A DNA stretch of 64,000 nt, taken from Alphaproteobacteria bacterium. GTDB lineage: Bacteria > Pseudomonadota > Alphaproteobacteria > Sphingomonadales > Sphingomonadaceae. The notes beneath the pieces were generated by a model. It ran no database searches. It was not told the DNA's origin and was given only the letters and a program-made list of their open reading frames with translations. A program made the position numbers and the translations under genes. Numbering within the stretch: position 1 is the first letter of the stretch; each line of letters opens with the position of its first letter. Location of the stretch: positions 1,798,001-1,862,000 of the forward strand of contig VBAC01000001.1 of the NCBI GenBank assembly GCA_005883305.1, read 5' to 3'. Below are positions 16,023-25,875 of this stretch, in pieces.

Positions 16023-16381
16023 CTTGGCGGCAGGGTGCCGATCCCATTGCGCATCTGATGCCAGCACTTTGGCATTTCGTGACAGGATGCCGCCGCCGGC
16101 GGGCGGGAAGGTTGGCCTGATCCATTTGGCCGTGACCTCTGGACACCTGCCTCCCGGCGAGTCACTCTGGCCCGTCAAAGTAGCGTCATGGGGCCGAGTC
16201 GCATCGCGACAAGTCAACGGCGGATACAGGTTCGTTCCGCTTTTTCGGGCTCGATCGGCTCTGCACGACGGGATTTCGATCGGGAGCGGCAGCACCAGCG
16301 CATTACAGCCTCTTTTCTCTCAGTTCTCGCGAGAAATGCGGGGTGCGCGCGCCTGATCGTCCAGAGCGGGAGGGATTCGAC
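16023..16381. other. Divergent intergenic region, no gene seen
   Basis: About 360 bases between the TonB receptor leader and the RTX gene. Promoters for both must be here. No convincing -35/-10 pair, regulator palindrome, ORF with ribosome site or RNA gene could be recognised beyond GGGAGG immediately before the RTX start. Confidence 0.4.
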
Positions 16382-19300
16382 ATGCCGACCTATATCACCG
16401 GGACCAATGGCGACGACACGATCAGCGGCGGCAACGGCGTCGACATCATCTACGGCGGCGGCGGCAACGACATCCTCTCGGGGGGCAACGGCGTCGATAC
16501 GTTGTTCGGCGAGGACGGCAACGACCAGCTCTCCGGCGACAACGGAGCCGACCATCTCAACGGCGGCGCCGGGGACGACCTGATCGACGGCCTGCTCGGT
16601 TTCGACACCGCTTATTATTCCGGGGCGATCGGAGAATATTCTTTCTTCTCCGCGGCCGGCTATCTGCACATCCTGCATCTCGGCGGCGGCGGCGCCGACG
16701 GCCACGACCGGGTGAGAAACGTCGAGCGTCTGGTCTTCGCCGACCGGATCATCGACATCGGCAGCGGCAAGAACGCGCCGGTCGCCGGCGACGACCATGT
16801 CTTCATCGACGAGAACGCGGGCACCTACAGCAGCGGCGCGGCCAGCGTGAAGAACAATGATTTCGATTTCGACGGCGACCCGCTGACCGTGACCGGCGGC
16901 ACCTTCACCGGCACCTATGGCACGCTGACGCTCAATTCGAACGGCACCTACAGCTATACTTTGTTCGCGTCGGACCAGGCGCTCGCCCAGGGCCAGAACG
17001 TCCAGGACAGCTTCAACTACGTCGTCACCGACAATGACGGCAGCGACACCGGCACGCTCGTGATCCACATCGCCGGGGTCAACGACGCCCCGACCGCCAA
17101 TCCCGACGAGGCGACGGGCGGCGAGAACGAAATTATCCTGATCGACGTGCTCGCCAACGACAGCGACGTCGACAACGGCGCGATCCTCACAGTGACCGCC
17201 GCCTCCGCTCCGGCCGGCCAGGGCACCGCCTCGGTCGTCGGCAACCAGGTCCAGTTCGATCCGGGCACCGACTTCGACTATCTCGGCGAAGGCGAGAGCG
17301 CGGTCGTCACCGTCGAATATACTATCGAGGACGAGCATGGCGCCCAGTCGGTTTCGACGATCGAGATCACGGTCGAGGGCGAGGACGATCCGGGCGCGGT
17401 GATCGTCGGCACTCCCGATGACGATACGCTGACCGGCACTTCGGGCGACGACGTCATCACCGCGCTCGGCGGGAACGATGCCGTGTTCGCCCAGGGCGGC
17501 GCCGACCTCGTCGACGGCGGCGACGGCGACGACCTGCTGAACGGAGAGGCCGGCAACGACACCCTGCTCGGCCAGGCGGGCAATGACACCCTCGAGGGCG
17601 ACAGCGGCAACGATCATCTGTCGGGCGGCGACGGCTTCGACTTCCTCAGCGGCGGGTCGGGCGACGATTTGGTCGAGGGCGGCAATGACAGCGACTTCCT
17701 GTCCGGCGGCGAGGGCAACGACCAGTTGCTCGGTCAGGCGGGCAGCGATTCCCAGTTCGGCGACGAAGGCGACGACGTTCTCTCGGGCGGCGACGGCGAC
17801 GACAGCCTCAACGGCGGCGACGGCGACGACAGCCTCGACGGGGGCGACGGCGCCGATCTCCTGTTCGGCGGCCTCGGGACCAACAGCCTGACGGGCGGCC
17901 TCGGCGACGACGATATCACCGCCGATTCCTCCGAGGGCGCCCAGACGATCGACGGCGGCGGCGGCAACGACACGATCCGAGTCAATTACCGCTCGTCCGC
18001 CAGCACGATCGCCACCGGAAGTGGAATCGACGCGATCGAGATCCTCCACGCCGACGTCGGCGCCGCGGCGATCGTCATCACCGACTTCACCGCCGGCAGC
18101 GGCGGAGACGTCGTCCAGCTCGAGACCGGCGACGGCGCCCTGCTGAGCCTGCTCTCCGGCTGGGACGGAAGCACGAATCCGTTCGGTTCGGGCTTCCTGC
18201 GGCTGCAGCAGACCGGCGCCGACACCGTGCTCCAATGGGATCAGGACGGCGTCGCGGGCGGCGCGAATTGGGAGACGCTCGTCGTCTTCCAGAACACGAC
18301 CGTGGGCGATTTCACCGGCGCGAACTTCGCGCCCGGCTATCCGCCCGACGGATCCGCTCCGGCGGGCCAGACGATCACCGGCACCGCCGGCGGCGAGACG
18401 CTGACCGGCACGATCGGCGACGACACGATCAATGCTCTCGGCGGCAATGACGTCGTCTTCGGGCGGGCGGGCAACGATGTCATTAATGGCGGAGACGGCT
18501 CGGATTTCCTCAACGGCGAGGCTGGAAACGATACAATCGACGGCGGTAACGGGGACGACCAGATCGACGGAGGCGCGGGCGACGACAGCCTGTCCGGCAG
18601 TGCCGGCAGCGACCAGATTTTAGGCCTGGCCGGGACGGACGATCTGTCGGGCGGCGACGGCTCCGACTACCTGGACGGCGGCGACGGCAACGACAGTCTC
18701 CAGGGCGGCAACGACCAGGACACCCTGTCGGGCGGGGCGGGCGACGATATTCTCGACGGGGGCGACGGCGACGATTTTCTGTTCGGCTCCACCGGGGTTA
18801 ACAGCTTCGCCGGCGGTCTCGGGGACGACACCATCATCGCCGATTCTTCGGACGGCATCCAAACGATCGACGGCGGCGACGGCAACGACACGATCCGCCA
18901 TTATTATCGTTACTCCGCCAGCACGATTACGACTGGAAGCGGCAGCGACACGATCGAGCTCTCTTATGCGAATCTTGGCCTGGCAGCGATAATCGTCAGC
19001 GATTTCACGACCGGCGGAGGCGGCGACACGTTCCGGCTCGAAGGCTACGAGGGCGCCCTTCTGGACCAGCTTTCCGGGTGGGACGGCAGTTCCAATCCGT
19101 TCGGGTCGGGCTTTCTCCGGCTTCTTCAAACCGGCTCCGACACCTGGCTGCAATGGGACCAGGACGGGGCGGCCGGCGGAGCGAATTGGGAAACGCTGAT
19201 CGTCTTCCAGAACACCACCGCCGGGGACTTCACGGAGGCGAATTTCTTGCCCGCTTATCCTCCCGGCGGCGGCGTTCCGCCGGGGGAGACGATTGTCGGC

Positions 19301-20050
19301 ACCGCCGATGACGACGTGCTGGTCGGTACCGTAGGCGGCGACACGATCGATGGGCTCGGCGGCGCGGACTCGGTGTTCGGTCAGGCTGGCGACGACCTCA
19401 TTCATGGCGGCGACGGCTTCGACAATCTGAACGGCGGCGACGGCAACGACGTCATCGAGGGCGGCAATGATGACGATGCCTTGTCCGGGGGCGAGGGCGA
19501 TGACCAGTTGTCCGGTCAAGCCGGAAACGATTTCCTTTTCGGGGAAAATGGCAACGACCAACTGACGGGGGGAGACGGTCAGGACAATCTCAGCGGCGAT
19601 GCGGGCAACGACGTCCTTGCCGCCGGACTGGAAGACGACATCTTGTCGGGCGGCGATGGGGACGACAGCCTCGACGGCGGCGACGGCAGCGACTCCCTCG
19701 CGGGCGGCGACGGCTCGGACATTCTGACCGGCGGCGCGGGCGTCGACTTCTTCAACTTCGATTTCCCTTCGAACGGCCCGGACGAGATCACCGACTTCCT
19801 CAGCGGAACCGATCTGATCCGTGTTTCGGCAAGCGGCTTCGGCGGGGGCTTGAGCGAAGGCGGCGGCGTATCGCTTGTCTCCGGGTCGGATCCGACAGCA
19901 TCGGGCGCGACGGGGCAATTCCTCTATGACATTGATGACGGGCGTTTGCTTTGGGACGAGGACGGAACGGGAGGAGGCGCCGCCGTGCTGGTGGCGACGC
20001 TCAGCAGCGTTCCGCCGCTGGCGGCTACCGACTTCCTCATCATGTCGTAG
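16382..20050 (+). CDS. Large RTX calcium-binding protein with VCBS/cadherin-like domains (type I secretion substrate)
   Basis: 1222 residues, very Gly/Asp-rich and acidic. Order: RTX nonapeptides GGxGxDxxx (about 5-80), a VCBS/cadherin-like repeat (about 135-235: DENAGTYSSGAASVKNND, VTGGTFTGTYGTLTLNSNG), a tandem-Ig-like domain (about 236-338: NPDEATGGENEIILIDVLAN), then three RTX modules beginning near 341, 665 and 971. Modules one and two each end in a distinctive block with SGWDGSxNPFGSGFLRL and LQWDQDG; the third ends in a serralysin-like C-terminus. There is no N-terminal signal peptide, as expected for type I secretion with a C-terminal signal. No HlyB/HlyD/TolC set adjoins it. Start at 16382 has GGGAGG. 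Likely adhesin or surface/matrix protein; no catalytic domain seen. Confidence 0.85.
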   Translation: MPTYITGTNGDDTISGGNGVDIIYGGGGNDILSGGNGVDTLFGEDGNDQLSGDNGADHLNGGAGDDLIDGLLGFDTAYYSGAIGEYSFFSAAGYLHILHLGGGGADGHDRVRNVERLVFADRIIDIGSGKNAPVAGDDHVFIDENAGTYSSGAASVKNNDFDFDGDPLTVTGGTFTGTYGTLTLNSNGTYSYTLFASDQALAQGQNVQDSFNYVVTDNDGSDTGTLVIHIAGVNDAPTANPDEATGGENEIILIDVLANDSDVDNGAILTVTAASAPAGQGTASVVGNQVQFDPGTDFDYLGEGESAVVTVEYTIEDEHGAQSVSTIEITVEGEDDPGAVIVGTPDDDTLTGTSGDDVITALGGNDAVFAQGGADLVDGGDGDDLLNGEAGNDTLLGQAGNDTLEGDSGNDHLSGGDGFDFLSGGSGDDLVEGGNDSDFLSGGEGNDQLLGQAGSDSQFGDEGDDVLSGGDGDDSLNGGDGDDSLDGGDGADLLFGGLGTNSLTGGLGDDDITADSSEGAQTIDGGGGNDTIRVNYRSSASTIATGSGIDAIEILHADVGAAAIVITDFTAGSGGDVVQLETGDGALLSLLSGWDGSTNPFGSGFLRLQQTGADTVLQWDQDGVAGGANWETLVVFQNTTVGDFTGANFAPGYPPDGSAPAGQTITGTAGGETLTGTIGDDTINALGGNDVVFGRAGNDVINGGDGSDFLNGEAGNDTIDGGNGDDQIDGGAGDDSLSGSAGSDQILGLAGTDDLSGGDGSDYLDGGDGNDSLQGGNDQDTLSGGAGDDILDGGDGDDFLFGSTGVNSFAGGLGDDTIIADSSDGIQTIDGGDGNDTIRHYYRYSASTITTGSGSDTIELSYANLGLAAIIVSDFTTGGGGDTFRLEGYEGALLDQLSGWDGSSNPFGSGFLRLLQTGSDTWLQWDQDGAAGGANWETLIVFQNTTAGDFTEANFLPAYPPGGGVPPGETIVGTADDDVLVGTVGGDTIDGLGGADSVFGQAGDDLIHGGDGFDNLNGGDGNDVIEGGNDDDALSGGEGDDQLSGQAGNDFLFGENGNDQLTGGDGQDNLSGDAGNDVLAAGLEDDILSGGDGDDSLDGGDGSDSLAGGDGSDILTGGAGVDFFNFDFPSNGPDEITDFLSGTDLIRVSASGFGGGLSEGGGVSLVSGSDPTASGATGQFLYDIDDGRLLWDEDGTGGGAAVLVATLSSVPPLAATDFLIMS
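17402..19291. repeat. Tandem duplication of a 306-324-codon RTX module inside the RTX gene
   Basis: Unit A (17402-18373) and unit B (18374-19291) align end to end, the DFTxGxGGD block recurring 918 bases apart (18083 and 19001). Unit A is 18 codons longer in its RTX array. A third, truncated unit starts at 19292. The non-RTX block in A and B is strongly conserved at protein level. Confidence 0.75.
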
Positions 20051-20104
20051 GTCGCTGCCTTCCCGCCAGCCGCGCGCCTCGGCTTGGCGCAAGGGCGGCC
20101 TCGT

Positions 20105-20599
20105 CTACCGGCGCACCTGGATCCGGTCGGCGGGCGCCAGCTCGATCTCCTGGCAATTGTCGCCAGCACCGCAACGATCGACGACGAGGAAATCGCTATC
20201 GGCGTCAAGGACCAGCAGGAAATGGTGCCAGACGCCCTTGCCATAGTGGACCCCCTGGTGCCCTTCCGCCCGGAACAGGCGGATGGCGGCGGGGTCGAAA
20301 TCGCCTGGCGGCGCCACTGCGACCAGATAGGGCCGGCCGCTCAGCGGGACGAAGCTCTGGCTCCCCAACGGGTGGCGCTCGAACGTCTTGAGCACCGGCT
20401 CGGCGAGCGGCCTGGCGCGGAACAGGCTGATCGCGCCGGTGCCGCCACCGTCCGCGACGTCGATCTCGGCGAGCCGGTCGTAGCGCACCGCATGGCCCTG
20501 GTTGATGTCCAGCTTCACCCCCGCGTCCGACGCCTCGATCACGCGGCCGAAAGGCGCGAAGGCCTCGGCGGTCAACGGCTCGGGGTTTAGCTCGCGCAT
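20105..20599 (-). CDS. allA: Ureidoglycolate lyase
   Basis: 164 residues, full length for AllA. It splits ureidoglycolate into glyoxylate and urea, the last step of allantoin breakdown via allantoicase. Family features seen: N-terminal LTAEAFAPFGRVIE, central FERHPLGSQSFVPLSG and YGKGVWHHFLLVLD with the metal-site-type histidines. AAGGGAG precedes the start. It is divergent from the puuE-to-moeA operon across only 55 bases and completes its pathway. It converges with the RTX gene (54-base gap, no terminator recognised). Confidence 0.93.
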   Translation of the reverse strand: MRELNPEPLTAEAFAPFGRVIEASDAGVKLDINQGHAVRYDRLAEIDVADGGGTGAISLFRARPLAEPVLKTFERHPLGSQSFVPLSGRPYLVAVAPPGDFDPAAIRLFRAEGHQGVHYGKGVWHHFLLVLDADSDFLVVDRCGAGDNCQEIELAPADRIQVRR

Positions 20600-20654
20600 C
20601 TTTCTCCCTTGTGCACCGCACGGCTCCGTTTCATCCTGCCCTGCTTGATAGGCG

Positions 20655-21572
20655 GTGCATTTGACTGAGACCAGCTACCCACGCGACCTGACCGGCTACG
20701 GCCGGATGCCGCCGCATGCCGCGTGGCCGGGCGGCGCGCGCATCGCGATCCAGTGCGTGCTCAATTATGAGGAGGGCGCCGAGGCCAATATTCTCGACGG
20801 CGATCCTTCCTCGGAGGTGTTCCTGTCGGACATTCCCAATGCGGCGCCCGTGGCTGGGGCGCGGCACATGAGCATGGAGCAGATCTACGAATATGGTGCG
20901 CGCGCCGGGGTGTGGCGGCTGCTTCGGCTGTTCGAGCGCTACGATCTTCCGCTCACCGTGTTCGGCGTGGCGCTGGCGATGCAGCGCAATCCGGCGGTCG
21001 TGGACGCCTTCCTGGAGGCCGGGCACGAGATCGCCTCGCACGGCTGGCGGTGGATCAACTACCAATATGTGCCGGAGGCCGAGGAGCGCGCGGACATGGA
21101 GCGGGCGATCGAGGTCCACCGGGAGCTGACCGGCGAGCGCCCGCTCGGCTGGTATACTGGCCGGACCAGCCCCAACACGCGGCGGCTGGTCGCCGAGGAG
21201 GGCGGCTTCCTCTACGATGCCGACGATTATTCGGACGATCTGCCCTTCTGGACGAAGGCGGCGGGAAGGAGCCAGCTGATCGTCCCCTATTCGCTGGAAA
21301 CCAACGACATGCGCTTCGCCAGCGCGAACATGCACACCGGCGACCAGTTCTTCGAATATCTGCGCGATTCGTTCGACGTGCTTTACGCGGAAGGCGAGGA
21401 GCGGCCGAAGATGATGTCGGTGGGGCTCCACTGCCGGCTCGCCGGGCGCCCGGGCAAGCTTGCCGGGCTGGAGAGGTTCCTGAAGCACGCGCTCGGCCAC
21501 AAGGACGTGTGGTTCTGCCGGCGAATCGAGATCGCCCGCCACTGGCGGGAGGCGCACCCCGATGAATCCTGA
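20655..21572 (+). CDS. puuE: Allantoinase, polysaccharide-deacetylase type
   Basis: 305 residues, cofactor-light allantoinase of the PuuE family (NodB/polysaccharide deacetylase fold), hydrolysing allantoin to allantoate. Family motifs: YGRMPPHAAWPGGARIAIQ at the N-terminus, NYEEGAEANILDGD, EIASHGWRWINYQ and GWYTGRTSPNTRRL. The start is taken as GTG at 20655; TTG at 20661 is possible, and neither has a strong ribosome site. First gene of the 14-gene purine/Moco operon. It overlaps the allantoicase gene by 11 bases. Confidence 0.93.
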   Translation: MHLTETSYPRDLTGYGRMPPHAAWPGGARIAIQCVLNYEEGAEANILDGDPSSEVFLSDIPNAAPVAGARHMSMEQIYEYGARAGVWRLLRLFERYDLPLTVFGVALAMQRNPAVVDAFLEAGHEIASHGWRWINYQYVPEAEERADMERAIEVHRELTGERPLGWYTGRTSPNTRRLVAEEGGFLYDADDYSDDLPFWTKAAGRSQLIVPYSLETNDMRFASANMHTGDQFFEYLRDSFDVLYAEGEERPKMMSVGLHCRLAGRPGKLAGLERFLKHALGHKDVWFCRRIEIARHWREAHPDES

Positions 21573-22578
21573 TACGCCCGCCGGAGGCTCGATGACTCAG
21601 CTGCGCCAGCTTTACGTCGACCTCGCCCAGCCCCGGCTCGGGGCCGAGGTCGTCTTCGCGACCGACGATTTCTTCGCCGACAAGGCACGCCTGATCGATC
21701 CGGCCGAGCCCGTCTTCATCCCCGGCAAATATGACGAGAACGGCAAGTGGATGGACGGCTGGGAGAGCCGCCGCAAGCGCGTGCCGGGCCACGATTGGTG
21801 CGTCGTCCGCCTCGGCGTTCCCGGGATCGTCGCCGGTTTCGAGATCGATACCAGGCATTTCACCGGCAATTATCCGCCGTTCGCGGAGGTCGAGGTCTGC
21901 CGGAGCGACGAGCAAGTACCCGCGGACGATGCGGGCTGGACCAGAGTCACCGAACGGCTGCCGCTCCAGGGCGATCATCGCACCTATTTCCCGATCTGGT
22001 ATGAACAGCCAGTGACGCACGTCCGGCTGCACATTTTCCCGGACGGGGGAGTGGCCCGGCTTCGCGTCTGGGGAGCGGTGGCCAAGGATTGGTCGAGAGT
22101 CGGCGCGGACGAGAGGCTGGACCTGCTGGCGATGGAAAATGGCGGGCGCGGAATCATCGCCAACGACGAGCATTACGGCCGGGTCGAGAACCTCACCGCC
22201 CCGGGCCGAGGAGCGAACATGGGCGACGGCTGGGAGACGAGGCGGCGGCGCCAGCCCGGGCACGACTGGGCGGTGCTGAAGCTCGGCGCAGCGGGTCGGA
22301 TCGAGGAGGTCGTCGTCGATACCGCCCACTTCAAGGGCAATTATCCGGACCGCTGCTTCCTCCAGGCGGCCGCGCAGGCGGCCGGATCGCCGGAGGAGAT
22401 CGCGGCGCAATCGGAAAGCTGGCCGCTGCTCTTGCCCGAAGTGAAGCTGGAGGCCGACAAGGTGCACGTCTTCCGCGACGGCCTCGCCGATCTCGGCGCA
22501 ATTCGCTTCGTCCGGCTGAACATCGTCCCCGACGGCGGGGTCAGCCGGCTCCGGCTGATCGGGCGGGTCGAGCGATGA
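21562..22578 (+). CDS. alc: Allantoicase
   Basis: 338 residues with the duplicated allantoicase domain: first repeat DDFFADKARLIDP, KWMDGWESRRKR and DTRHFTGNYPP; second repeat MGDGWETRRRRQPGHDWAV and DTAHFKGNYPD. It hydrolyses allantoate to ureidoglycolate and urea. The start ATG at 21562 overlaps the end of puuE; ATG at 21592 is an alternative. Its stop overlaps uraD (ATGA). With AllA this fixes the ureide branch as urea-releasing, not ammonia-releasing; no urease gene is in the window. Confidence 0.94.
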   Translation: MNPDTPAGGSMTQLRQLYVDLAQPRLGAEVVFATDDFFADKARLIDPAEPVFIPGKYDENGKWMDGWESRRKRVPGHDWCVVRLGVPGIVAGFEIDTRHFTGNYPPFAEVEVCRSDEQVPADDAGWTRVTERLPLQGDHRTYFPIWYEQPVTHVRLHIFPDGGVARLRVWGAVAKDWSRVGADERLDLLAMENGGRGIIANDEHYGRVENLTAPGRGANMGDGWETRRRRQPGHDWAVLKLGAAGRIEEVVVDTAHFKGNYPDRCFLQAAAQAAGSPEEIAAQSESWPLLLPEVKLEADKVHVFRDGLADLGAIRFVRLNIVPDGGVSRLRLIGRVER

Positions 22579-23015
22579 CCGCCTTGTTCGAACATTCCCC
22601 GTGGGTGGAGGCGCGCGCCGACGCCCGCCCCTCCTCCGGCGACCGGCATGCCGACCTCATGGCCGTCGTCCGCGAGGCGGCGCCGGAGGAGCAACTGGCC
22701 CTGATCCGGGCCCATCCCGAGCTTGCGGGCAAGGCGGCGATCGACGGCGCCCTTACCGAAGCGAGCGCCGCCGAGCAGGCCAGCGCCGGGCTCGACCGGC
22801 TCACGCCCGCCGAGTTCGAGCGCTTCCACGCGCTCAACGCCGCCTACGCGCAAAAATTCGGCTTTCCGTTCATCATCTGCGTTCGGCTGACCGACAAAGC
22901 GGGCATCCTCGCCGCGATGGAGCGCCGCCTCGCCAACGACCGCGAGACCGAGATCGAGGCGGCGATCGAGCAGGTCGGCGAGATCGTCCGCCTCCGCCTG
23001 GAGACAATCGCATGA
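22575..23015 (+). CDS. uraD: OHCU decarboxylase, short form
   Basis: 146 residues. It decarboxylates 2-oxo-4-hydroxy-4-carboxy-5-ureidoimidazoline to S-allantoin. Visible family motifs: FEHSPWVEARA near the N-terminus, LIRAHPELAGKAA (catalytic His), and FGFPFIICVRL plus the terminal ETEIEAAIEQVGEIVRLRL. It is about 15-20 residues shorter than usual at the N-terminus, since the family normally has a helix before the SPW motif; no upstream in-frame start is free because the gene begins within the alc stop (ATGA). Probably functional. Confidence 0.9.
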   Translation: MTALFEHSPWVEARADARPSSGDRHADLMAVVREAAPEEQLALIRAHPELAGKAAIDGALTEASAAEQASAGLDRLTPAEFERFHALNAAYAQKFGFPFIICVRLTDKAGILAAMERRLANDRETEIEAAIEQVGEIVRLRLETIA

Positions 23016-23347
23016 CCAGCCTCAGCACCCATGTGCTCGACACGATGCACGGCCGGCCCGCGGGGGGCATGAATGTGGCGCTGAGCGGTCCGGCCGGCGA
23101 GATCGCGCGCGGCGCCACCAACGCCGACGGGCGCTGCCCCGATCTGGCGCATGGCGGGCTCCCGCCGGGGCGCTACACGCTGCGCTTCGCCGTCGCCGAC
23201 TATTTCCGGAGCCTCGGCCTCGCCCTCGCCGATCCGCCCTTCCTCGACGAAGTCGCGGTGGACTTCGGCGTCGCGGCGGACGGCGGCCACTATCACGTGC
23301 CCCTGCTCGTCTCGCCTTTCGCTTACTCCACCTACCGGGGCAGCTGA
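23012..23347 (+). CDS. uraH: 5-hydroxyisourate hydrolase
   Basis: 111 residues, transthyretin-like HIU hydrolase converting 5-hydroxyisourate to OHCU. Signature residues are all present: LSTHVLDTMHGRPA at the N-terminus (catalytic His in THVLD), an Arg in the GRYTLRF strand, a central His in HYHVPLL, and the C-terminal tetrapeptide YRGS that defines this family. Start overlaps the uraD stop (ATGA). Confidence 0.95.
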   Translation: MTSLSTHVLDTMHGRPAGGMNVALSGPAGEIARGATNADGRCPDLAHGGLPPGRYTLRFAVADYFRSLGLALADPPFLDEVAVDFGVAADGGHYHVPLLVSPFAYSTYRGS

Positions 23348-23350
23348 TCG

Positions 23351-24511
23351 ATGGCGATCGACTGGTCCGAATGGCTGAACCTGGCGCTCAGGTGGCTTCA
23401 CCTGGTCACCGGGATCGCCTGGATCGGCTCGTCCTTCTATTTCGTCTGGCTCGACAATCACCTGAAGAAGCCGACCGCCGGCGAGGCCTCGGGCGAGCTC
23501 TGGTCGGTGCATGGCGGCGGCTTCTACCACAACCAGAAATACCAGGTGGCGCCGACGGCGATGCCGGACGAATTGCACTGGTTCAAATGGGAGGCCTATT
23601 TCACCTGGATCAGCGGCTTCTCGCTGCTCGTCCTGATCTATTATGTCGGCGCGCAGAGCTTCCTCGTAGATCCGGCCAAGGCGGCGCTGAGCCCGGCTTT
23701 GGGCATCGGCATCGGCCTCGCTTCGCTGGCGCTCGGCTGGCTGGTCTATGACGCCCTGTGCCGATCGCCGGTGGGATCGAACAATCTTGCGCTCGGCCTC
23801 GTCTGGTTCGTCTGCCTGCTGTTCGCGGCCTCGCTGCTCGACAGCCTGTTCAATTCCCGCGCGGCCTATCTGCACGTCGGGGCGATCGTCGGCTCGGTGA
23901 TGGTCGCCAACGTCTTCTTCATCATCATCCCGAACCAGAAGAAGGTCGTCGCCGACCTGGTCGCCGGCCGCACGCCCGATCCGGCGCTTGGGGCGGCCGC
24001 CAAGCAGCGCTCGCTGCACAACAATTATATGACCCTGCCGGTCTTGTTCATCATGATCAGCAATCACTATCCGATGACCTATGGCGCCCAGAGGCCGTGG
24101 CTCGTCCTCGCCCTGCTCGGCCTCACCGGAGTTGCGATCCGCCACGTCTTCAACCTGCGCGGTCGGGGAAGGCCGACGCCGGCGGCGATCGCCGTGGCCG
24201 CGGTTCTTGCGCTCGCCAGCGTGACTTACGTCACCTGGGAGAAGAGCGCCCTCACGCCCGCCACCGGCCCGGCCGGCACTTTCGCCGAGATCCAGCCGGT
24301 CCTCGCCACCCACTGCGCATCGTGCCACAACGTCCCGAACCCGCCGCGCGGCGTGGCGCTCGACAGCTACGAGCATGTTCGCGCGGCCTCGGCGCGGATC
24401 AAGGCGATGGCGGTCGATACGCAGGTGATGCCCTTGGGCAATCCCACCCACATGACTCCCGCCGAGCGGCAGCGGCTTGGCGCGTGGATCGCCGCGGGGA
24501 CCCCGCGATGA
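23351..24511 (+). CDS. puuD: Membrane urate hydroxylase with C-terminal cytochrome c
   Basis: 386 residues. The N-terminal about 290 residues form the PuuD urate-oxidase membrane domain with roughly eight helices ([68 protein letters not shown]). A C-terminal monohaem cytochrome c follows with CASCH at 322-326 and a distal Met in GNPTHM. It oxidises urate to 5-hydroxyisourate, passing electrons to the respiratory chain instead of making peroxide. It begins three bases after uraH and overlaps xdhA (ATGA). Confidence 0.94.
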   Translation: MAIDWSEWLNLALRWLHLVTGIAWIGSSFYFVWLDNHLKKPTAGEASGELWSVHGGGFYHNQKYQVAPTAMPDELHWFKWEAYFTWISGFSLLVLIYYVGAQSFLVDPAKAALSPALGIGIGLASLALGWLVYDALCRSPVGSNNLALGLVWFVCLLFAASLLDSLFNSRAAYLHVGAIVGSVMVANVFFIIIPNQKKVVADLVAGRTPDPALGAAAKQRSLHNNYMTLPVLFIMISNHYPMTYGAQRPWLVLALLGLTGVAIRHVFNLRGRGRPTPAAIAVAAVLALASVTYVTWEKSALTPATGPAGTFAEIQPVLATHCASCHNVPNPPRGVALDSYEHVRAASARIKAMAVDTQVMPLGNPTHMTPAERQRLGAWIAAGTPR

Positions 24512-25875
24512 TCCGCTTCCTCCTCGACGGCGCGGTGATCGAGGTCGAAGAGACCGATCCGACCGTCACCGTCCTCGACTATCTGCGCTACACGCTGCGC
24601 CGCACCGGCACCAAGGAAGGCTGCGCGGAGGGCGATTGCGGGGCCTGCACCGTGCTGGTCGGGGAGCTCGACGGCGGCGCGGTCCGCTGGCGCGCCCTCA
24701 ACGCCTGCATCCTCTTCCTGCCGATGATCGACGGCAAGGCGCTGAAGACGGTCGAGAGCCTGTCGCAAGGCGGCGCGCTTCACCCCGTTCAGCGGGCGAT
24801 GGCCGACGGCCACGGCTCGCAATGCGGCTTCTGCACCCCGGGCTTCGTCATGTCGCTTTATGGGCGGAGCATTGGCGCGCTCGGCACCGAAGGGACTCCA
24901 GTCAAGGACGTCATCGCCGGCAATCTCTGCCGCTGCACCGGCTACGGCCCTATCCTGGAGGCGGGCGAGGCGAACCCCCCGGGGCTCGCCGACGACGGAG
25001 ACGTCGCCGCCCTGCTCCGCGCGCTCGCCCCCGCTTTCGGCCATCCGGCCAGCGCCGACGAGCTTGCCGACCTCCTCGTCGCGCATCCGGAGACCCGCAT
25101 CGTCGCAGGGGCGACCGATGTCGGCCTGTGGGTGACCAAGGGCCTGCGGGATCTCGGTCGCGTCGTCTTCATCGGCGACATCGCCGATTTGAGGATCATC
25201 GAGGAGAGCCCCGAGGGTCTCAGGCTCGGCGCGGGGGTCCGCTATTCCGAGGCGAAGGACGCGCTCGCCCGCCTCCACCCAGACCTCGGCGAGCTGGTCC
25301 GCCGGATCGGCGGCCTCCAGGTCCGCAACGCGGGCACGATCGGCGGCAATATCGCCAACGGCTCCCCGATCGGCGACATGCCCCCGGCGCTGATCGCGCT
25401 CGGCGCCGAGCTCGTGCTGCGCCGGGGCGACGAGCGCCGAACCATGCCGCTCGAGAAATTCTTCCTCGCCTACGGCAAGCAGGACCGCGCGCCGGGCGAG
25501 TTCGTCGAGAGCGTCCGCATTCCCCGCCCCGCGCCTTCCACCCGCATTCTCGTCCGCAAGCTCTCGAAGCGCTTCGACAGCGACATCTCCGCCTTGTGCG
25601 GCGCCTTCGCCATCAGGGTTGAGAATGGCGGGATCGTCGAGGCGCGGATCGCCTTCGGCGGCATGGCCGGGATCCCCGCGCGCGCTCCGGCCTGCGAGGC
25701 GGCGCTGGCCGGAAGGCCCTGGTCCGAGGAGACCATCGAAGCCGCGGCGGGAGCGCTGGCGCAGGATTACCGGCCGCTCAGCGACCTTCGCGGCTCGGCC
25801 GAATATCGCCTCGCCGCCGCCGCCAACCTGCTTCGCGGCCTGTGGCTCGAGCCCGAAAGCCTCGCCGATGCCTGA
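24508..25875 (+). CDS. xdhA: Xanthine dehydrogenase small subunit (2Fe-2S/FAD)
   Basis: 455 residues. The plant-type 2Fe-2S domain has C39, C44, C47 and C67; the second cluster domain has C106, C109, C141 and C143 ([20 protein letters not shown]). An FAD-binding domain follows ([37 protein letters not shown]) and then the CO-dehydrogenase flavoprotein C-terminal domain. It carries electrons from the Moco subunit to NAD. The start overlaps the puuD stop (ATGA) and its end overlaps xdhB by eight bases. Confidence 0.95.
   Translation: MIRFLLDGAVIEVEETDPTVTVLDYLRYTLRRTGTKEGCAEGDCGACTVLVGELDGGAVRWRALNACILFLPMIDGKALKTVESLSQGGALHPVQRAMADGHGSQCGFCTPGFVMSLYGRSIGALGTEGTPVKDVIAGNLCRCTGYGPILEAGEANPPGLADDGDVAALLRALAPAFGHPASADELADLLVAHPETRIVAGATDVGLWVTKGLRDLGRVVFIGDIADLRIIEESPEGLRLGAGVRYSEAKDALARLHPDLGELVRRIGGLQVRNAGTIGGNIANGSPIGDMPPALIALGAELVLRRGDERRTMPLEKFFLAYGKQDRAPGEFVESVRIPRPAPSTRILVRKLSKRFDSDISALCGAFAIRVENGGIVEARIAFGGMAGIPARAPACEAALAGRPWSEETIEAAAGALAQDYRPLSDLRGSAEYRLAAAANLLRGLWLEPESLADA

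Noticed and set aside
13370-16120. 916-codon open frame antisense to the first TonB receptor
   Set aside because: High-GC shadow frame. The minus-strand frame has a signal peptide, TonB box, plug motifs and terminal Phe; the plus frame resembles no family.
17402-20000. RTX tandem repeats as a possible satellite or CRISPR
   Set aside because: In-frame nonapeptide-coding repeats within one long gene.
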